Assembly: GCF_008086175.1 (NCBI RefSeq) | Contig: NZ_VSKM01000001.1 | Span: 248,001-312,000 of the forward strand | Source of the DNA: Bizionia saleffrena | GTDB taxonomy: Bacteria > Bacteroidota > Bacteroidia > Flavobacteriales > Flavobacteriaceae | DNA length: 64,000 bases | Reading direction: 5' to 3' | Part shown: piece after piece, positions 37,665 to 47,291 of the stretch | How the letters are laid out: each line of letters starts with the position of its first letter | Numbering within the stretch: position 1 is the first letter of the stretch | Notes under the pieces: model-generated | Told to the model about the DNA's origin: nothing | The model's database searches: none | What the model saw: the letters and a program-made list of their open reading frames with translations, nothing else | Made by a program: the position numbers and the translations under genes

Positions 37665-39851
37665 CTACGTAGTAAAGAGTAATTCTCTATATTTAGTTAA
37701 TGGCCAAAGTTCGTCGTCCACCAACAATTCTAATTTATCACAATGATACCTAATTTCATCTAACATTGGTTTCACCTCATTACAGTATACGGTAGCCTTT
37801 GTTTCTAAATCTTCAATAGTATTGGCGTCTTTACGTTTATTAATCATTTTGGTAACTGTTGTATTAATAACGTCTACGTGCTCCGAAATATCTTCAATCA
37901 ATTCTAATTGCGCGTGTGCCACCCTTTTAAAATCGGCTTCATATATCGCTTTTAAACCTTGCACATTACTAATTAACGTATTTTGATACTTAATAGCGGT
38001 TGGTACAACATGATTTCTAGCTAAATCGCCTAGAACACGTCCTTCAATTTGAACACGTAAAATATAGTCTTCCATTTCTATATCGTAACGCGATTGTACC
38101 TCAACACAATTCATAACCCCAACACTCTTGTACAACGCGATGGTTTTCTCAGATATTTTAGCTTTTAAGGCTTCCGGTGTTGTTTTATTATTACTTAACC
38201 CTCTTCTAGCCGCTTCTTTTTCCCAAGCTTCACCATAACCATTACCCTCAAAAAGAATATTAGATGATTTTTTAATATACTCTCGTAATATATTAAAGAT
38301 TGCTTCATCTTTCTTCAATTCTTTTTTAGAGATTAGCGCATCCACTTCACTTTTAAAATCCACTAATTGTTTTGCTACTATAGAATTAATTACAGTCATT
38401 GGGTTAGCACAATTTGCTAAAGACCCTACGGCTCTAAATTCAAACTTATTACCTGTAAATGCAAATGGAGAGGTACGGTTTCTATCTGTGTTATCTAATA
38501 GAATCTCTGGTATTTTACCAACCACGTTTAATTTAAGATCTGTTTTTTCTTTTGGAGATAATTTACCATTGGTAACGTTTTCTAATTCCTTTAAAACGCT
38601 GGTTAATTGCTCTCCTATAAATATCGATATTATTGCTGGCGGTGCTTCATTCGCTCCCAAACGATGATCGTTACTCGCCGAAGCAATTGTTGCTCTTACT
38701 AATTCTTCGTTATCGTGTACTGCTTTTATTGTATTTATAAAAAAGGTTAAAAACTGAAGATTACTCATTGGCGTTTTACCGGGACTTAATAAATTAACTC
38801 CTGTGTTTGTACTTAAACTCCAATTGTTGTGTTTTCCAGATCCGTTTACGCCTTTAAATGGCTTCTCGTGGAAGAGCACTTTAAAGTTATGACGCTCTGC
38901 AACTTTGTTCATAACATCCATTAATAATGAATTATGATCGACTGCTAAATTTGCTTCTTCATATATAGGTGCTAATTCAAACTGATTTGGCGCAACTTCA
39001 TTGTGTCGTGTCTTTAAAGGAATCCCCAATAACATACATTCTATCTCCAAGTCTCGCATATAAGCGTTTGCACGTGATGGAATGGTTCCAAAATAATGAT
39101 CGTCTAATTGCTGACCTTTGGCCGAAGAATGCCCTAATACGGTTCTTCCGGTTAATAAAATATCTGGTCTCGATGACACTAAAGCACTATCTATTAAAAA
39201 ATATTCCTGCTCCCAGCCTAGAGACGCATTTACCTTTTTAACATTTTTATCAAAATATTTACACACGGCCACCGAAGCATTGTCAATAGCAGCCAATGCA
39301 CGCAATAACGGTGTTTTATTATCTAAAGCTTCCCCTGTATAAGACACAAAAACGGTGGGTACATACATAGTAGTGCCAAAAATAAATGCTGGAGATGTGG
39401 GATCCCAGGCACTGTAACCTCTAGCTTCAAAAGTGTTTCTAATCCCCCCATTTGGAAAACTAGATGCGTCTGGCTCTTGCTGCACTAGCTGACTACCTCC
39501 TAATTTCTCGATTGCACCACCATCATCAATAGTTTCAAAAAAGGCGTCGTGCTTTTCTGCAGTCGTACCTGTTAAAGGCTGAAACCAGTGTGAGTAATGC
39601 GTAACCCCTTTTGATAAAGCCCAATCTTTCATAGATTGCGCTATTTGATTGGCTATATTTCTATCTATTTTCGTCCCTTTCTCAATAGCACTATTTACAC
39701 TGTCAAACGCATCTTTTGTCAGTGATTGGCGCATCGTTTCTTTATTAAATACGTTTTCTCCAAATAACTCAGAGCGCCGTTTTCCTTCTATAATTTCAAC
39801 CGGTTTTCGATTTAAAGTTTCTTTAATTGCAAAAAAGCGTAATGTAGACAT
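37665..39851 (-). CDS. glnN: Glutamine synthetase type III
   Basis: 728 residues, the usual GSIII length (GSI and GSII are about 450 and 350). Landmarks are GYSAWDPTSPAFIF, LGWEQEYFLID, LLMDVMNKVAERHNFKVLFHEKPF, GSGKHNNWSLSTN and NRTSPFAFTGNKFEFRAVGS. It condenses glutamate and ammonia using ATP in the cytoplasm. It is divergent from a GSII gene with 184 bp between. Confidence 0.95.
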   Translation of the reverse strand: MSTLRFFAIKETLNRKPVEIIEGKRRSELFGENVFNKETMRQSLTKDAFDSVNSAIEKGTKIDRNIANQIAQSMKDWALSKGVTHYSHWFQPLTGTTAEKHDAFFETIDDGGAIEKLGGSQLVQQEPDASSFPNGGIRNTFEARGYSAWDPTSPAFIFGTTMYVPTVFVSYTGEALDNKTPLLRALAAIDNASVAVCKYFDKNVKKVNASLGWEQEYFLIDSALVSSRPDILLTGRTVLGHSSAKGQQLDDHYFGTIPSRANAYMRDLEIECMLLGIPLKTRHNEVAPNQFELAPIYEEANLAVDHNSLLMDVMNKVAERHNFKVLFHEKPFKGVNGSGKHNNWSLSTNTGVNLLSPGKTPMSNLQFLTFFINTIKAVHDNEELVRATIASASNDHRLGANEAPPAIISIFIGEQLTSVLKELENVTNGKLSPKEKTDLKLNVVGKIPEILLDNTDRNRTSPFAFTGNKFEFRAVGSLANCANPMTVINSIVAKQLVDFKSEVDALISKKELKKDEAIFNILREYIKKSSNILFEGNGYGEAWEKEAARRGLSNNKTTPEALKAKISEKTIALYKSVGVMNCVEVQSRYDIEMEDYILRVQIEGRVLGDLARNHVVPTAIKYQNTLISNVQGLKAIYEADFKRVAHAQLELIEDISEHVDVINTTVTKMINKRKDANTIEDLETKATVYCNEVKPMLDEIRYHCDKLELLVDDELWPLTKYRELLFTT

Positions 39852-40035
39852 AGATTCTATTTATTTTTTTACAAATATATAAAAAAAATGATTTTATCTG
39901 ACAGTTTTTATTTTCACCCCTATAAAATTTAGGGGTAAAACCCTATTTAATCAGAAAAACGAACTTTTAATTGTGTTTTTTCATAGTTAAAACCAAAATC
40001 GCATATATTTGCAGCCTTAAATGATAATACTATAA

Positions 40036-41055
40036 ATGATGAGTAAATCTAAATTAGAATACATCTGGCTCGATGGTTACGAGCCTACTCAGAATATGAG
40101 AAGCAAAACTAAAGTAGAAGATAACTTTAGTGGAAAATTAGAAGACTGCCCCTTATGGTCTTTTGATGGCAGCTCTACCCGGCAAGCTGAAGGCACCGCG
40201 TCTGACTGCTTATTAAAGCCGATTGCTATTTACCCAGACCCCGCACGAAAAGAGGGTTATTTAGTAATGACAGAAGTTTTAAATCCTGACGGCACCCCTC
40301 ATATTTCTAATGGTAGAGCACTAATAGATGACAACGAAAACGATTTCTGGTTTGGTTTTGAACAAGAATACTTTATAATGGACAGAAAAACGCTGTTACC
40401 ACTTGGTTTTCCAATTGGAGGCTACCCTGCACCTCAAGGTATGTATTACTGCTCGGTAGGTGGCAGAAATACGCACGGTAGAAATGTCGTTGAAGAACAC
40501 GCTGATTTATGTATTGCTGCGGGTTTGAACTTTGAAGGTATTAATCAAGAGGTGGCTTCTGGACAATGGGAATTTCAATTATTTGCTAAAGGTGCAAAAA
40601 AAGCTGGAGATGAAATTTGGATAGCGCGCTATTTACTAGATCGTTTAACCGAAAAATATGGTTACTATATAGAGTACCACCCAAAACCACTTGGTGACAC
40701 CGATTGGAATGGCTCTGGAATGCACGCTAATTTCTCTAACCACACACTGCGTACTTGTGGAAGCAGAGAGACTTACGAAAAAATATGTGAAGCATTTAGG
40801 CCCGTTGTAAAAGAACATATTGCTGTCTATGGTGAGTTTAACGAACAACGTTTAACAGGAAAACACGAAACGGCTTCTATTGACGATTTTAGTTATGGCA
40901 TTTCAGATCGTGGCGCTTCAATACGAATTCCAATTATTACGGTTCAAAATGGCTGGAAAGGATGGCTTGAAGATAGAAGGCCCGCTTCTAATGGTGATCC
41001 TTATAAAATTGCAGGACGCATTATAAAAACAGTAACTTCTGCGAACATTACATAA
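40036..41055 (+). CDS. Glutamine synthetase type II (eukaryotic-like beta-grasp GS)
   Basis: 339 residues. Landmarks: LEYIWLDGYEPTQNMRSKTK, PLWSFDGSSTRQAEG, FGFEQEYFIMDR, GSGMHANFSNHTLR and SIRIPIITVQNGWKGWLEDRRPASNGDPY. These are GSII features, a form usual in eukaryotes and some bacteria. A TATATTTG -7-like box lies at 40004-40011. The protein starts at the ATG at 40036 (MMSK) or one codon later. Same reaction as the divergent GSIII; the two could be used under different nitrogen conditions. Confidence 0.92.
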   Translation: MMSKSKLEYIWLDGYEPTQNMRSKTKVEDNFSGKLEDCPLWSFDGSSTRQAEGTASDCLLKPIAIYPDPARKEGYLVMTEVLNPDGTPHISNGRALIDDNENDFWFGFEQEYFIMDRKTLLPLGFPIGGYPAPQGMYYCSVGGRNTHGRNVVEEHADLCIAAGLNFEGINQEVASGQWEFQLFAKGAKKAGDEIWIARYLLDRLTEKYGYYIEYHPKPLGDTDWNGSGMHANFSNHTLRTCGSRETYEKICEAFRPVVKEHIAVYGEFNEQRLTGKHETASIDDFSYGISDRGASIRIPIITVQNGWKGWLEDRRPASNGDPYKIAGRIIKTVTSANIT

Positions 41056-41076
41056 TTTACAGATTGATAATTCCGC

Positions 41077-41112
41077 AAAAAAGGCTTTCAACATACCATT
41101 GAAAGCCTTTTT
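41077..41112. terminator. Bidirectional terminator between GSII and exchanger genes
   Basis: AAAAAAGGCTTTCAA / TTGAAAGCCTTTTTT, loop about 6 nt. It serves the plus-strand GSII gene and the convergent exchanger gene. Confidence 0.88.
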
Positions 41113-41135
41113 TGTTACTATAATACTATTAATTT

Positions 41136-42092
41136 TTATACAAAAGCAAGATAGATAAATGCGATATACGCTACGACCAGAAACAATCCTTTATAGCGAC
41201 TAATTTCTAAGCGCTTCGGAATCGCAATTAAAAGGATTAAAATAGCAGAGAAGCCAATCATCCAAAAGATATCGCTATTAAGTATTTTGGCATCCGTAAT
41301 TGGAATTTCTTTTATAATTGCTGTAACTCCTAAAACGGAGCCAATATTAAAGATATTAGAGCCAATTAAATTTCCTAAAGAGATTGCTTTCTCTTGTTTC
41401 GCAGCTGCAATTACAGAAGCTGCCAACTCCGGCACGCTAGTACCAATTGCGATAACTGTTACCGCTATAACGGCATCGCTAACACCTATGGCAGCTGCTA
41501 ATTCTTTTGCCCCATCGACTAACCAAACAGAACCAAAATAGAGGGCTAAGGCCCCTAAAATTAACCAGGCAAAAACCTTTCTATTACTAACCATTGCCAA
41601 AGCCTCGTCTACCTCCTCAGGAATTTCAGTTTTTGAAGCTTTATTTACTTTTCTAGAATCGCGAACAAGCACAACTAAAAACACCATTAAACCTACCAAT
41701 AAAATCACCCCTTCCATTCGAGATAACAAGTTATCGTTGTACATAAAGTAATATAAAACGACAGAAAAAATCATCATTGCAGGCCAGGTTAGTCTGTAAA
41801 ATGTTCTATCTACCGTCATTGCCCCAATCACTGCAGTAATACCGAGCACTAATCCTATATTAGCAATATTAGACCCCACCACATTATTAATAGCAATGGC
41901 TGGTGACCCTGATAACGCCGCGTTTAAACTTACTAATAATTCTGGTGCAGAGGTTGCAAAGGACACCACCGTCATACCAATAACCAATTTAGAAATACTA
42001 AACTTGAGAGACAGGCCTACTGATGCTTTTACTAAGAAGTCACCCCCAATTACAAGTAGTATTAGTCCTGAAATCACCCAAAATATGCTCAT
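41136..42092 (-). CDS. Calcium/sodium antiporter (CaCA family)
   Basis: 318 residues with about ten hydrophobic helices and the two inverted alpha-repeats of the family: GMTVVSFATSAPELLVSL near residue 40 and VIAIGTSVPELAASVIAA near residue 210, plus NVVGSNIANIGLVLG and NLIGSNIFNIGSVLG. It exchanges Ca2+ for Na+ at the inner membrane. It is divergent from the blaI-type gene. Confidence 0.9.
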   Translation of the reverse strand: MSIFWVISGLILLVIGGDFLVKASVGLSLKFSISKLVIGMTVVSFATSAPELLVSLNAALSGSPAIAINNVVGSNIANIGLVLGITAVIGAMTVDRTFYRLTWPAMMIFSVVLYYFMYNDNLLSRMEGVILLVGLMVFLVVLVRDSRKVNKASKTEIPEEVDEALAMVSNRKVFAWLILGALALYFGSVWLVDGAKELAAAIGVSDAVIAVTVIAIGTSVPELAASVIAAAKQEKAISLGNLIGSNIFNIGSVLGVTAIIKEIPITDAKILNSDIFWMIGFSAILILLIAIPKRLEISRYKGLFLVVAYIAFIYLAFV

Positions 42093-42187
42093 TGTTCTAT
42101 TTTTTCAGCGAAGATACTATAAGATTTAATAAGGACTATTTAGACCTGATTATTTTATTAACGACAATTAATAAAAACGACCAAACC

Positions 42188-42248
42188 AGTTATGTAACTA
42201 TAAAAATAGTTGTGTAACTAGAATTATAGTTTTATGTTTGTAACTATA
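42188..42248 (+). promoter_or_regulatory. Promoter and operator cluster of the BlaI/M56 operon
   Basis: Three related dyads: AGTTATGTAACTA (42188-42200), TAGTTGTGTAACTA (42207-42220) and TATAGT...TAACTATA (42225-42248). Within them lies TTG (42210-42212), 20-bp spacer, TATGTTTG (42233-42240), a consensus promoter. The repressor sites therefore overlap the -33 box and surround the -7 box. This also shows that an ATG at 42234 is part of the -7 box and not the gene start. Confidence 0.75.
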
Positions 42249-42260
42249 AACCAAAAAACT

Positions 42261-42620
42261 ATGCAAAAACTAACTAATAAAGAGGAAGAAATAATGCACA
42301 TATTATGGGCCTTAGAAAAAGCATTTGTAAAAGAAGTTCTAGCAGAAATAAAAGACGAAAAACCACATTATAACACACTTTCTACTATTATTAGAAATCT
42401 AGAAGAAAAAGAATATGTTGCTTATAACGCCTATGGAAAAACCCACCAATACTACCCTATTATTTCGAAAGAAGCGTATAAAAAACGTTTTATGACAACC
42501 GCCATAGAAAATTACTTTAACAGCTCGTATAAAAATATGGTATCCTTTTTTGCTAAAGAAGAAAAAATTAGTGTAGACGAGCTTAAGGAAATTATTGATT
42601 TAATTGAAAATAAAAAATAA
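42261..42620 (+). CDS. BlaI/MecI-family transcriptional repressor
   Basis: 119 residues from the ATG at 42261 (MQKLTNKEEEIMHILW). The winged helix is typical: KEEEIMHILWALEKAFVKEV, then YNTLSTIIRNLEEKEYVAY. Family role: a dimeric repressor removed by proteolysis when its partner membrane peptidase senses a signal. The gene is followed 2 bp later by an M56 peptidase gene, the classical pairing. The promoter dyads upstream indicate autoregulation. Confidence 0.88.
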   Translation: MQKLTNKEEEIMHILWALEKAFVKEVLAEIKDEKPHYNTLSTIIRNLEEKEYVAYNAYGKTHQYYPIISKEAYKKRFMTTAIENYFNSSYKNMVSFFAKEEKISVDELKEIIDLIENKK

Positions 42621-42622
42621 TT

Positions 42623-44446
42623 ATGGACTACATCGTTAAAGCAAACGTTCTACTAATTATTTTCATTCTGTGTTACAAGCTATTTTTACAGAATGACACT
42701 TTCTATCAAGCCAATCGTTTCTTTTTATTCTTTGGATTAGTTTTATCGTTAACCACGCCTTTTATAATTATCCCCATTGATGTTGAAATGATTGCTAATA
42801 CTAATGGTCTTCATTTTGCAGCATTTAACACCTTGTCACAAGAGACTGAATCCGTTTCTAAAGCCTTTAGTTTTTTTACCATTTTAAAATGGATCTACAG
42901 TGCAGGAGTGCTTTTCTTTTTAATTCAATTCTTAATTGAATTAGTTTCGGTATTCAAAATTATTAAAACGCATAACACACTAAAAGAAGAGGGATTCACT
43001 TTCATTAAAACAGATAATAACTATACTGCTTTTTCATTCTTTAAATATATTGTTTACAATCCAAATCACTTTAAAAACCAAGAGCTTACTTCCATTTTAC
43101 TACACGAAAAAATTCATGCGAAACACTGTCATTCTATAGATGTTTTATTTGTTAAACTTATTTCTATCTTCTTTTGGTTTAATCCTATGGTTTGGGTTTA
43201 CAAAAAACTTTTGCATCAAAATTTAGAATTTATTGCCGACGATATAACGGCTTCTCAAATCGAAAATACTTCCAGTTATCAAAACTTACTATTAAAAACC
43301 TTTTTGTCTAATCCGCAATTAACGGTGGTTAATACTTTTTATAATTCATCAATCAAAAAACGAATCATTATGTTACAAAAATCAAAATCAAATCCAGTTA
43401 GCGCTTTTAAATTCGCCATTGTTTTACCTTTTTTAGCTCTTTTTTTAATGAGTTTTAATACTGAAGACGTTTATGTGCTTTCAAAAACAGATCAGACTAC
43501 AAAACTATTAAGCGATCAAAAGGAATTTTTAGTCACTCCCAACACTTCGGATGATGAACTCTCTATCATCGAGGATTACTTTAAACCAACAGAAAGAATA
43601 TTAAAATTCAAAACCGTAAAAAGGAATACTAATAATGAAATAACACATTTAATTTTAGCTAGCAGAAGTCCTTCAAACAAGACACTTATAGACCATCTGA
43701 ATATGAGTGATGATGCTTCAAAAGAGCCTATCAAATCGTTCAAATTAGCATTAAGCGATGACGGCAAAGGAATAAAATTCGCTAGTTTATTGCCTGGGGG
43801 AATTGAAGAGTTAATTATAACAGAAAAGGTGACTGTAACAAAGTTTAGTCCTAACAACGAGAAACAAGAAACAAGCAGTACTGAAAAGAAAGAAAAAAAG
43901 GAAATCATCACCTATTATTTGGAAAACAAAGGCGATGATTTAAAATTAGACTCAAAGAAAGAAGAAAACACAAACTATACCTTTAAAATAAACACCGCAA
44001 AACACCTCAGTAAAAAGAGCAAAGTGAAAATTACTGAAACAGGAGAAACACCTTTATATATAATAGATGACAAAGAAGAGACTAAGGAAAAGGCAGACCA
44101 CCTAAACGCAGAACTAATTGATTCAATTAATATTTTAAAAGGAAAACAAGCACTTACGAAATATGGCGATAAAGGTATAAATGGCGTTGTCATTATCACC
44201 ACCAAAACGTATGCGAACAAAAAAAATGCAAGCGTATTTATAACGTCATCGAAAACAGAAATCACTCCGAAAGACATTAAAGCGCCACTCTTAATTTTTA
44301 TTAATGACAAAGAAAGTACTCAAGAGCAACTAGACGCGATAAACCCTAATTCTATTGAAAGCGTAAACGTACTAAAAAAAGAAAAAGCATTATCTCTTTA
44401 TGGTAAAAAAGGAAAAAACGGCGCTATTATAGTTAAAACAAAATAA
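42623..44446 (+). CDS. M56-family (BlaR1-like) membrane metallopeptidase with two C-terminal plug-like repeats
   Basis: 607 residues. Transmembrane helices at about 5-20, 33-52, 85-110 and 265-285 surround a zinc peptidase motif HEKIH (about residue 171), as in BlaR1/MecR1. Instead of a penicillin-binding sensor, the C-terminal part is a charged low-complexity stretch (about 400-480) and two repeats of about 60 residues, each ending in GDKGINGVVIITTK or GKKGKNGAIIVKTK. These resemble the plug segment of TonB-dependent receptors. Role: signal-dependent cleavage leading to loss of the BlaI repressor. The ligand is unknown. Confidence 0.82.
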   Translation: MDYIVKANVLLIIFILCYKLFLQNDTFYQANRFFLFFGLVLSLTTPFIIIPIDVEMIANTNGLHFAAFNTLSQETESVSKAFSFFTILKWIYSAGVLFFLIQFLIELVSVFKIIKTHNTLKEEGFTFIKTDNNYTAFSFFKYIVYNPNHFKNQELTSILLHEKIHAKHCHSIDVLFVKLISIFFWFNPMVWVYKKLLHQNLEFIADDITASQIENTSSYQNLLLKTFLSNPQLTVVNTFYNSSIKKRIIMLQKSKSNPVSAFKFAIVLPFLALFLMSFNTEDVYVLSKTDQTTKLLSDQKEFLVTPNTSDDELSIIEDYFKPTERILKFKTVKRNTNNEITHLILASRSPSNKTLIDHLNMSDDASKEPIKSFKLALSDDGKGIKFASLLPGGIEELIITEKVTVTKFSPNNEKQETSSTEKKEKKEIITYYLENKGDDLKLDSKKEENTNYTFKINTAKHLSKKSKVKITETGETPLYIIDDKEETKEKADHLNAELIDSINILKGKQALTKYGDKGINGVVIITTKTYANKKNASVFITSSKTEITPKDIKAPLLIFINDKESTQEQLDAINPNSIESVNVLKKEKALSLYGKKGKNGAIIVKTK

Positions 44447-44483
44447 GATAATAGTCTAAAGCCATACTTTTAACCAACTAAAG

Positions 44484-44515
44484 AAAGCCCAAACATTTAA
44501 AAGGTTTGGGCTTTT
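44484..44515. terminator. Terminator between M56 and endonuclease genes
   Basis: AAAGCCCAAAC / GTTTGGGCTTTT, loop of 9 nt, between convergent genes. Confidence 0.85.
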
Positions 44516-44534
44516 ACATTGCTTTCTTAAATAA

Positions 44535-46523
44535 CTATTTCACTATAAGCTTCTTTATTACCGAATTAGTTTCAGCATCTATTTTTATTACATAAATACC
44601 CGCAGGTAAATTGAGCTCTAAATAGGTATTGCCAGAATAGTTTTTGGACGCTATTTTTCGGCCTTGAGCTGTAAAAACAGACAGCATATACTTGTTTTTA
44701 ATTCCAGCAATATAGACTCCATTGGTTGCAGGATTTGGATACATTTTTACACTTATAGAAGTAAAACTATCTACAGTTAACGTTGCGTTCCAAACATCTC
44801 CGCTATTATCTCCCCAAATATATTCGACTAAATCTGGATGATCTATAAATGGATTTCGGTTGATTTGCCACGTGTAAACGACGTTATTTCTATTCATTTC
44901 AAAATCGTCTGGCGGATCATTTCTGTGCCAGTCTAAAAGTGTTGCTAAATCCCCCATTTGCCCTGTTACCGAAGGATAGCCGTTAACCACCTCTAGGCCA
45001 TTATAACGCAGCGCTAAAAACAAAACGCTCCGCGCCACATCGCCTTTAAAACTACTTAAATTCCCTGAAGGGCCATTGTATTGTCCGTAATGCTGATTCC
45101 CTCGACTACTATTTTCCGGACCATCGGCAGCACGTAAAGCATGTGCATCGGAATTAGCGTGACGCAATGAATCTGCATTAGTAATCCAATATACATCTTT
45201 ACCATCGGCAATCTCATCCAAATCGATACTTCCGAAACCGCCTAAAGATCGCGGAAACGTATGTTCTCTATTCCATTTACCAGTACTACTACCCAGCACT
45301 TGATAATCTAATTTTGGTCTTCCTTGCTCTCTGTAAACCAACCAGACCTCATTACTATTTGCTGGATTCACGTCGGCTTCTTTTAATATTTCGATAACAT
45401 CTGTATACGTTTGAGCCCGCACCGTTGATTGGTCTGCAACTATATTTTGTAACGCCTGACGTAAATCTACGCCCGAGAAACCGTTTGCACTATCATAATA
45501 CCCATCAGGTTGTGTGCTTTGCACAATTAAAGGATTTGGTATTGGGTTTGGATATGGGCTAGCCGTTGGACTACCATAATTAGCAATAGTAAAATCGTTA
45601 TCTACAACGCGCCGCAACATATAATTATTGGCAATATATGGCAGTTGAAGGTCTAAAAAACGCACTACAAGTTCCTCATCACCTTCATCTAAAGTGTCTT
45701 CTATAATCGTCAGTGGCACACTGACTGTCGTTTGGCCATTTAGCATAGTTACGGTTGTGTTTCCTGTAAAATCGGAAACATCAAAAGTGCCATTATCTAA
45801 AGAAAAACTAAAGGTTAGATCGCCATCGATAGCCGTTTCGGTAGTAAAAACAATAGTGATACCATCGCCTTCGTTATACTGCTCTTGCGCTGTAGAAATG
45901 GTAATTGGGTTATGCACATTTCCTGAATTATCATTTAACACGCGAGGAGTTGGTACACCGATTGCATAGCTTATGCCATCGTTATTTAACTGAATAGAAT
46001 TCGTATTATTACTAGCGCCTTCACTTACCTGGATCGTTTCACCTAAAAGCGCTAAAAGCCCATTGTCGTCTGCATCATTTGTACTGTAAACCAAAACATC
46101 AATTAAATTAATTGTGGTTGCAAGCGTACCCTCTATAAAATCGTCCATTTGTGCTTGGTAAATCGCCACGGCATCGGCGCCATTTTGAATAACGTTAGGC
46201 GGAATAATTAACTGAGGAAGAGGTGTAACCGTCTCACTCCCTATTAAAAGCAATCCGTTATCATCGGTGATACTTCCGTTTAAATCAATTCTGAAATAGC
46301 TAGAATCGCCTCCCGAATTCGAACCATTAAACAACACAATAATATAGCCGTCTAAAGAAAAATTGGGTACAATCTCTAAACTTGACGGATTGATAGACTT
46401 AATTTCTATAAACTCCTTATCGTCCAAACCCGTATTATCGCAGTCTAATTCGTTAATTACGAGTTGCGCTATTCCATATTGTGACCATAGCAGTAAAAGA
46501 AATAGAAGCGCATTTTTTTTCAT
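44535..46523 (-). CDS. Secreted endonuclease I with lamin-tail and Calx-beta domains and T9SS sorting tail
   Basis: 662 residues. Signal peptide MKKNALLFLLLLWSQYGIAQ. Then a lamin-tail-like domain (about 21-200, LVINELDCDNTGLDDKEFIEI), a Calx-beta domain (about 210-300, SLDNGTFDVSDF), endonuclease I (about 340-580) with the catalytic segment WNREHTFPRSLGG and the Mg2+ region SLRHANSDAHALR, and a C-terminal sorting domain (about 590-662, KMYPNPATNGVYI...LPAGIYVIKI) of type IX secretion. Role inferred: extracellular nuclease that digests DNA for nutrients or matrix turnover. Confidence 0.88.
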   Translation of the reverse strand: MKKNALLFLLLLWSQYGIAQLVINELDCDNTGLDDKEFIEIKSINPSSLEIVPNFSLDGYIIVLFNGSNSGGDSSYFRIDLNGSITDDNGLLLIGSETVTPLPQLIIPPNVIQNGADAVAIYQAQMDDFIEGTLATTINLIDVLVYSTNDADDNGLLALLGETIQVSEGASNNTNSIQLNNDGISYAIGVPTPRVLNDNSGNVHNPITISTAQEQYNEGDGITIVFTTETAIDGDLTFSFSLDNGTFDVSDFTGNTTVTMLNGQTTVSVPLTIIEDTLDEGDEELVVRFLDLQLPYIANNYMLRRVVDNDFTIANYGSPTASPYPNPIPNPLIVQSTQPDGYYDSANGFSGVDLRQALQNIVADQSTVRAQTYTDVIEILKEADVNPANSNEVWLVYREQGRPKLDYQVLGSSTGKWNREHTFPRSLGGFGSIDLDEIADGKDVYWITNADSLRHANSDAHALRAADGPENSSRGNQHYGQYNGPSGNLSSFKGDVARSVLFLALRYNGLEVVNGYPSVTGQMGDLATLLDWHRNDPPDDFEMNRNNVVYTWQINRNPFIDHPDLVEYIWGDNSGDVWNATLTVDSFTSISVKMYPNPATNGVYIAGIKNKYMLSVFTAQGRKIASKNYSGNTYLELNLPAGIYVIKIDAETNSVIKKLIVK

Positions 46524-47045
46524 AATTAAATGTATTACAAGGTTAATTAAAAGGCCTATGTCTTTTACTTTAAATAGCGTAACCCATAGACTTATAACGG
46601 TTTAGTAATATACTCAATTATTGGCAATACTAGAAAAACACTTTTTTTACACTTTTTTGAAATGATAAGTCGTCAGTTATTAAAAACACCATAAAAGAAA
46701 GGTACGGCAAAAGCACTGTTCTCTATACTTAAATTAATAAAAGGCCTTATTGAAACGCTCTATCTTTTAAATATAACCGAAAAGATTTATAATTTCGGCT
46801 TATTGCTCTTGTCTTTGCAAGAGCTGATGAGCGATAAAAACCAATTAACTAACAATAGTAAAACAGAAATAAATGATTAGATTGTGTTACAATTATATCG
46901 AAAATGGCTTAAAACACACTCTAAAAATGAATTTAGAAGACATTTTGCACTATTTAAAAGCTAATAGATGATTGCAAGGGAATAATTAATACTATAATTT
47001 CACCACTAAATTAACACCACCAACGCGTAATACCGTATTGCAACT
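46524..47045. other. Intergenic region without a gene
   Basis: 522 bp of AT-rich DNA between a minus-strand gene and a short plus-strand gene. I see no RNA gene or repeat in it. Confidence 0.5.
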
Positions 47046-47198
47046 ATGAGGAAAACACTATTTAAACTACTTGCAAAAATTAATAAAAGCGTATTGCCGA
47101 GCTACACTAAAAAGCGCCTAGATTTAAGCAAAGCTACTAAATTACAGATGGTTATAATGGGATGGAAAGTCTACGTCACTAAGAACGCTTTAGATTAA
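47046..47198 (+). CDS. Short basic protein of the family often labelled SsrA-binding protein
   Basis: 50 residues starting MRKTLFKLLAKINKSVLPSY, then a region rich in Lys and a C-terminus ...KVYVTKNALD. Flavobacterial genomes carry a conserved 45-50-residue protein of this pattern near tRNA-type genes, often given the name SsrA-binding protein although it lacks the SmpB fold length. Too short for standard calling. It lies 93 bp before tRNA-Arg. Function unknown. Confidence 0.55.
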   Translation: MRKTLFKLLAKINKSVLPSYTKKRLDLSKATKLQMVIMGWKVYVTKNALD

Positions 47199-47220
47199 AT
47201 AAAATAATCTTACTTTTCTA

Positions 47221-47251
47221 TTGAAAGTTCTATAAAAAAGTAATACATTTG
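47221..47251 (+). promoter_or_regulatory. tRNA-Arg promoter
   Basis: TTG (47221-47223), 20-bp spacer, TACATTTG (47244-47251), an exact -7 match. The tRNA begins about 40 bp downstream. Confidence 0.7.
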
Positions 47252-47291
47252 CACCCGAAACAAGCTATTTATGGCATTATTGTTTCAAAAT

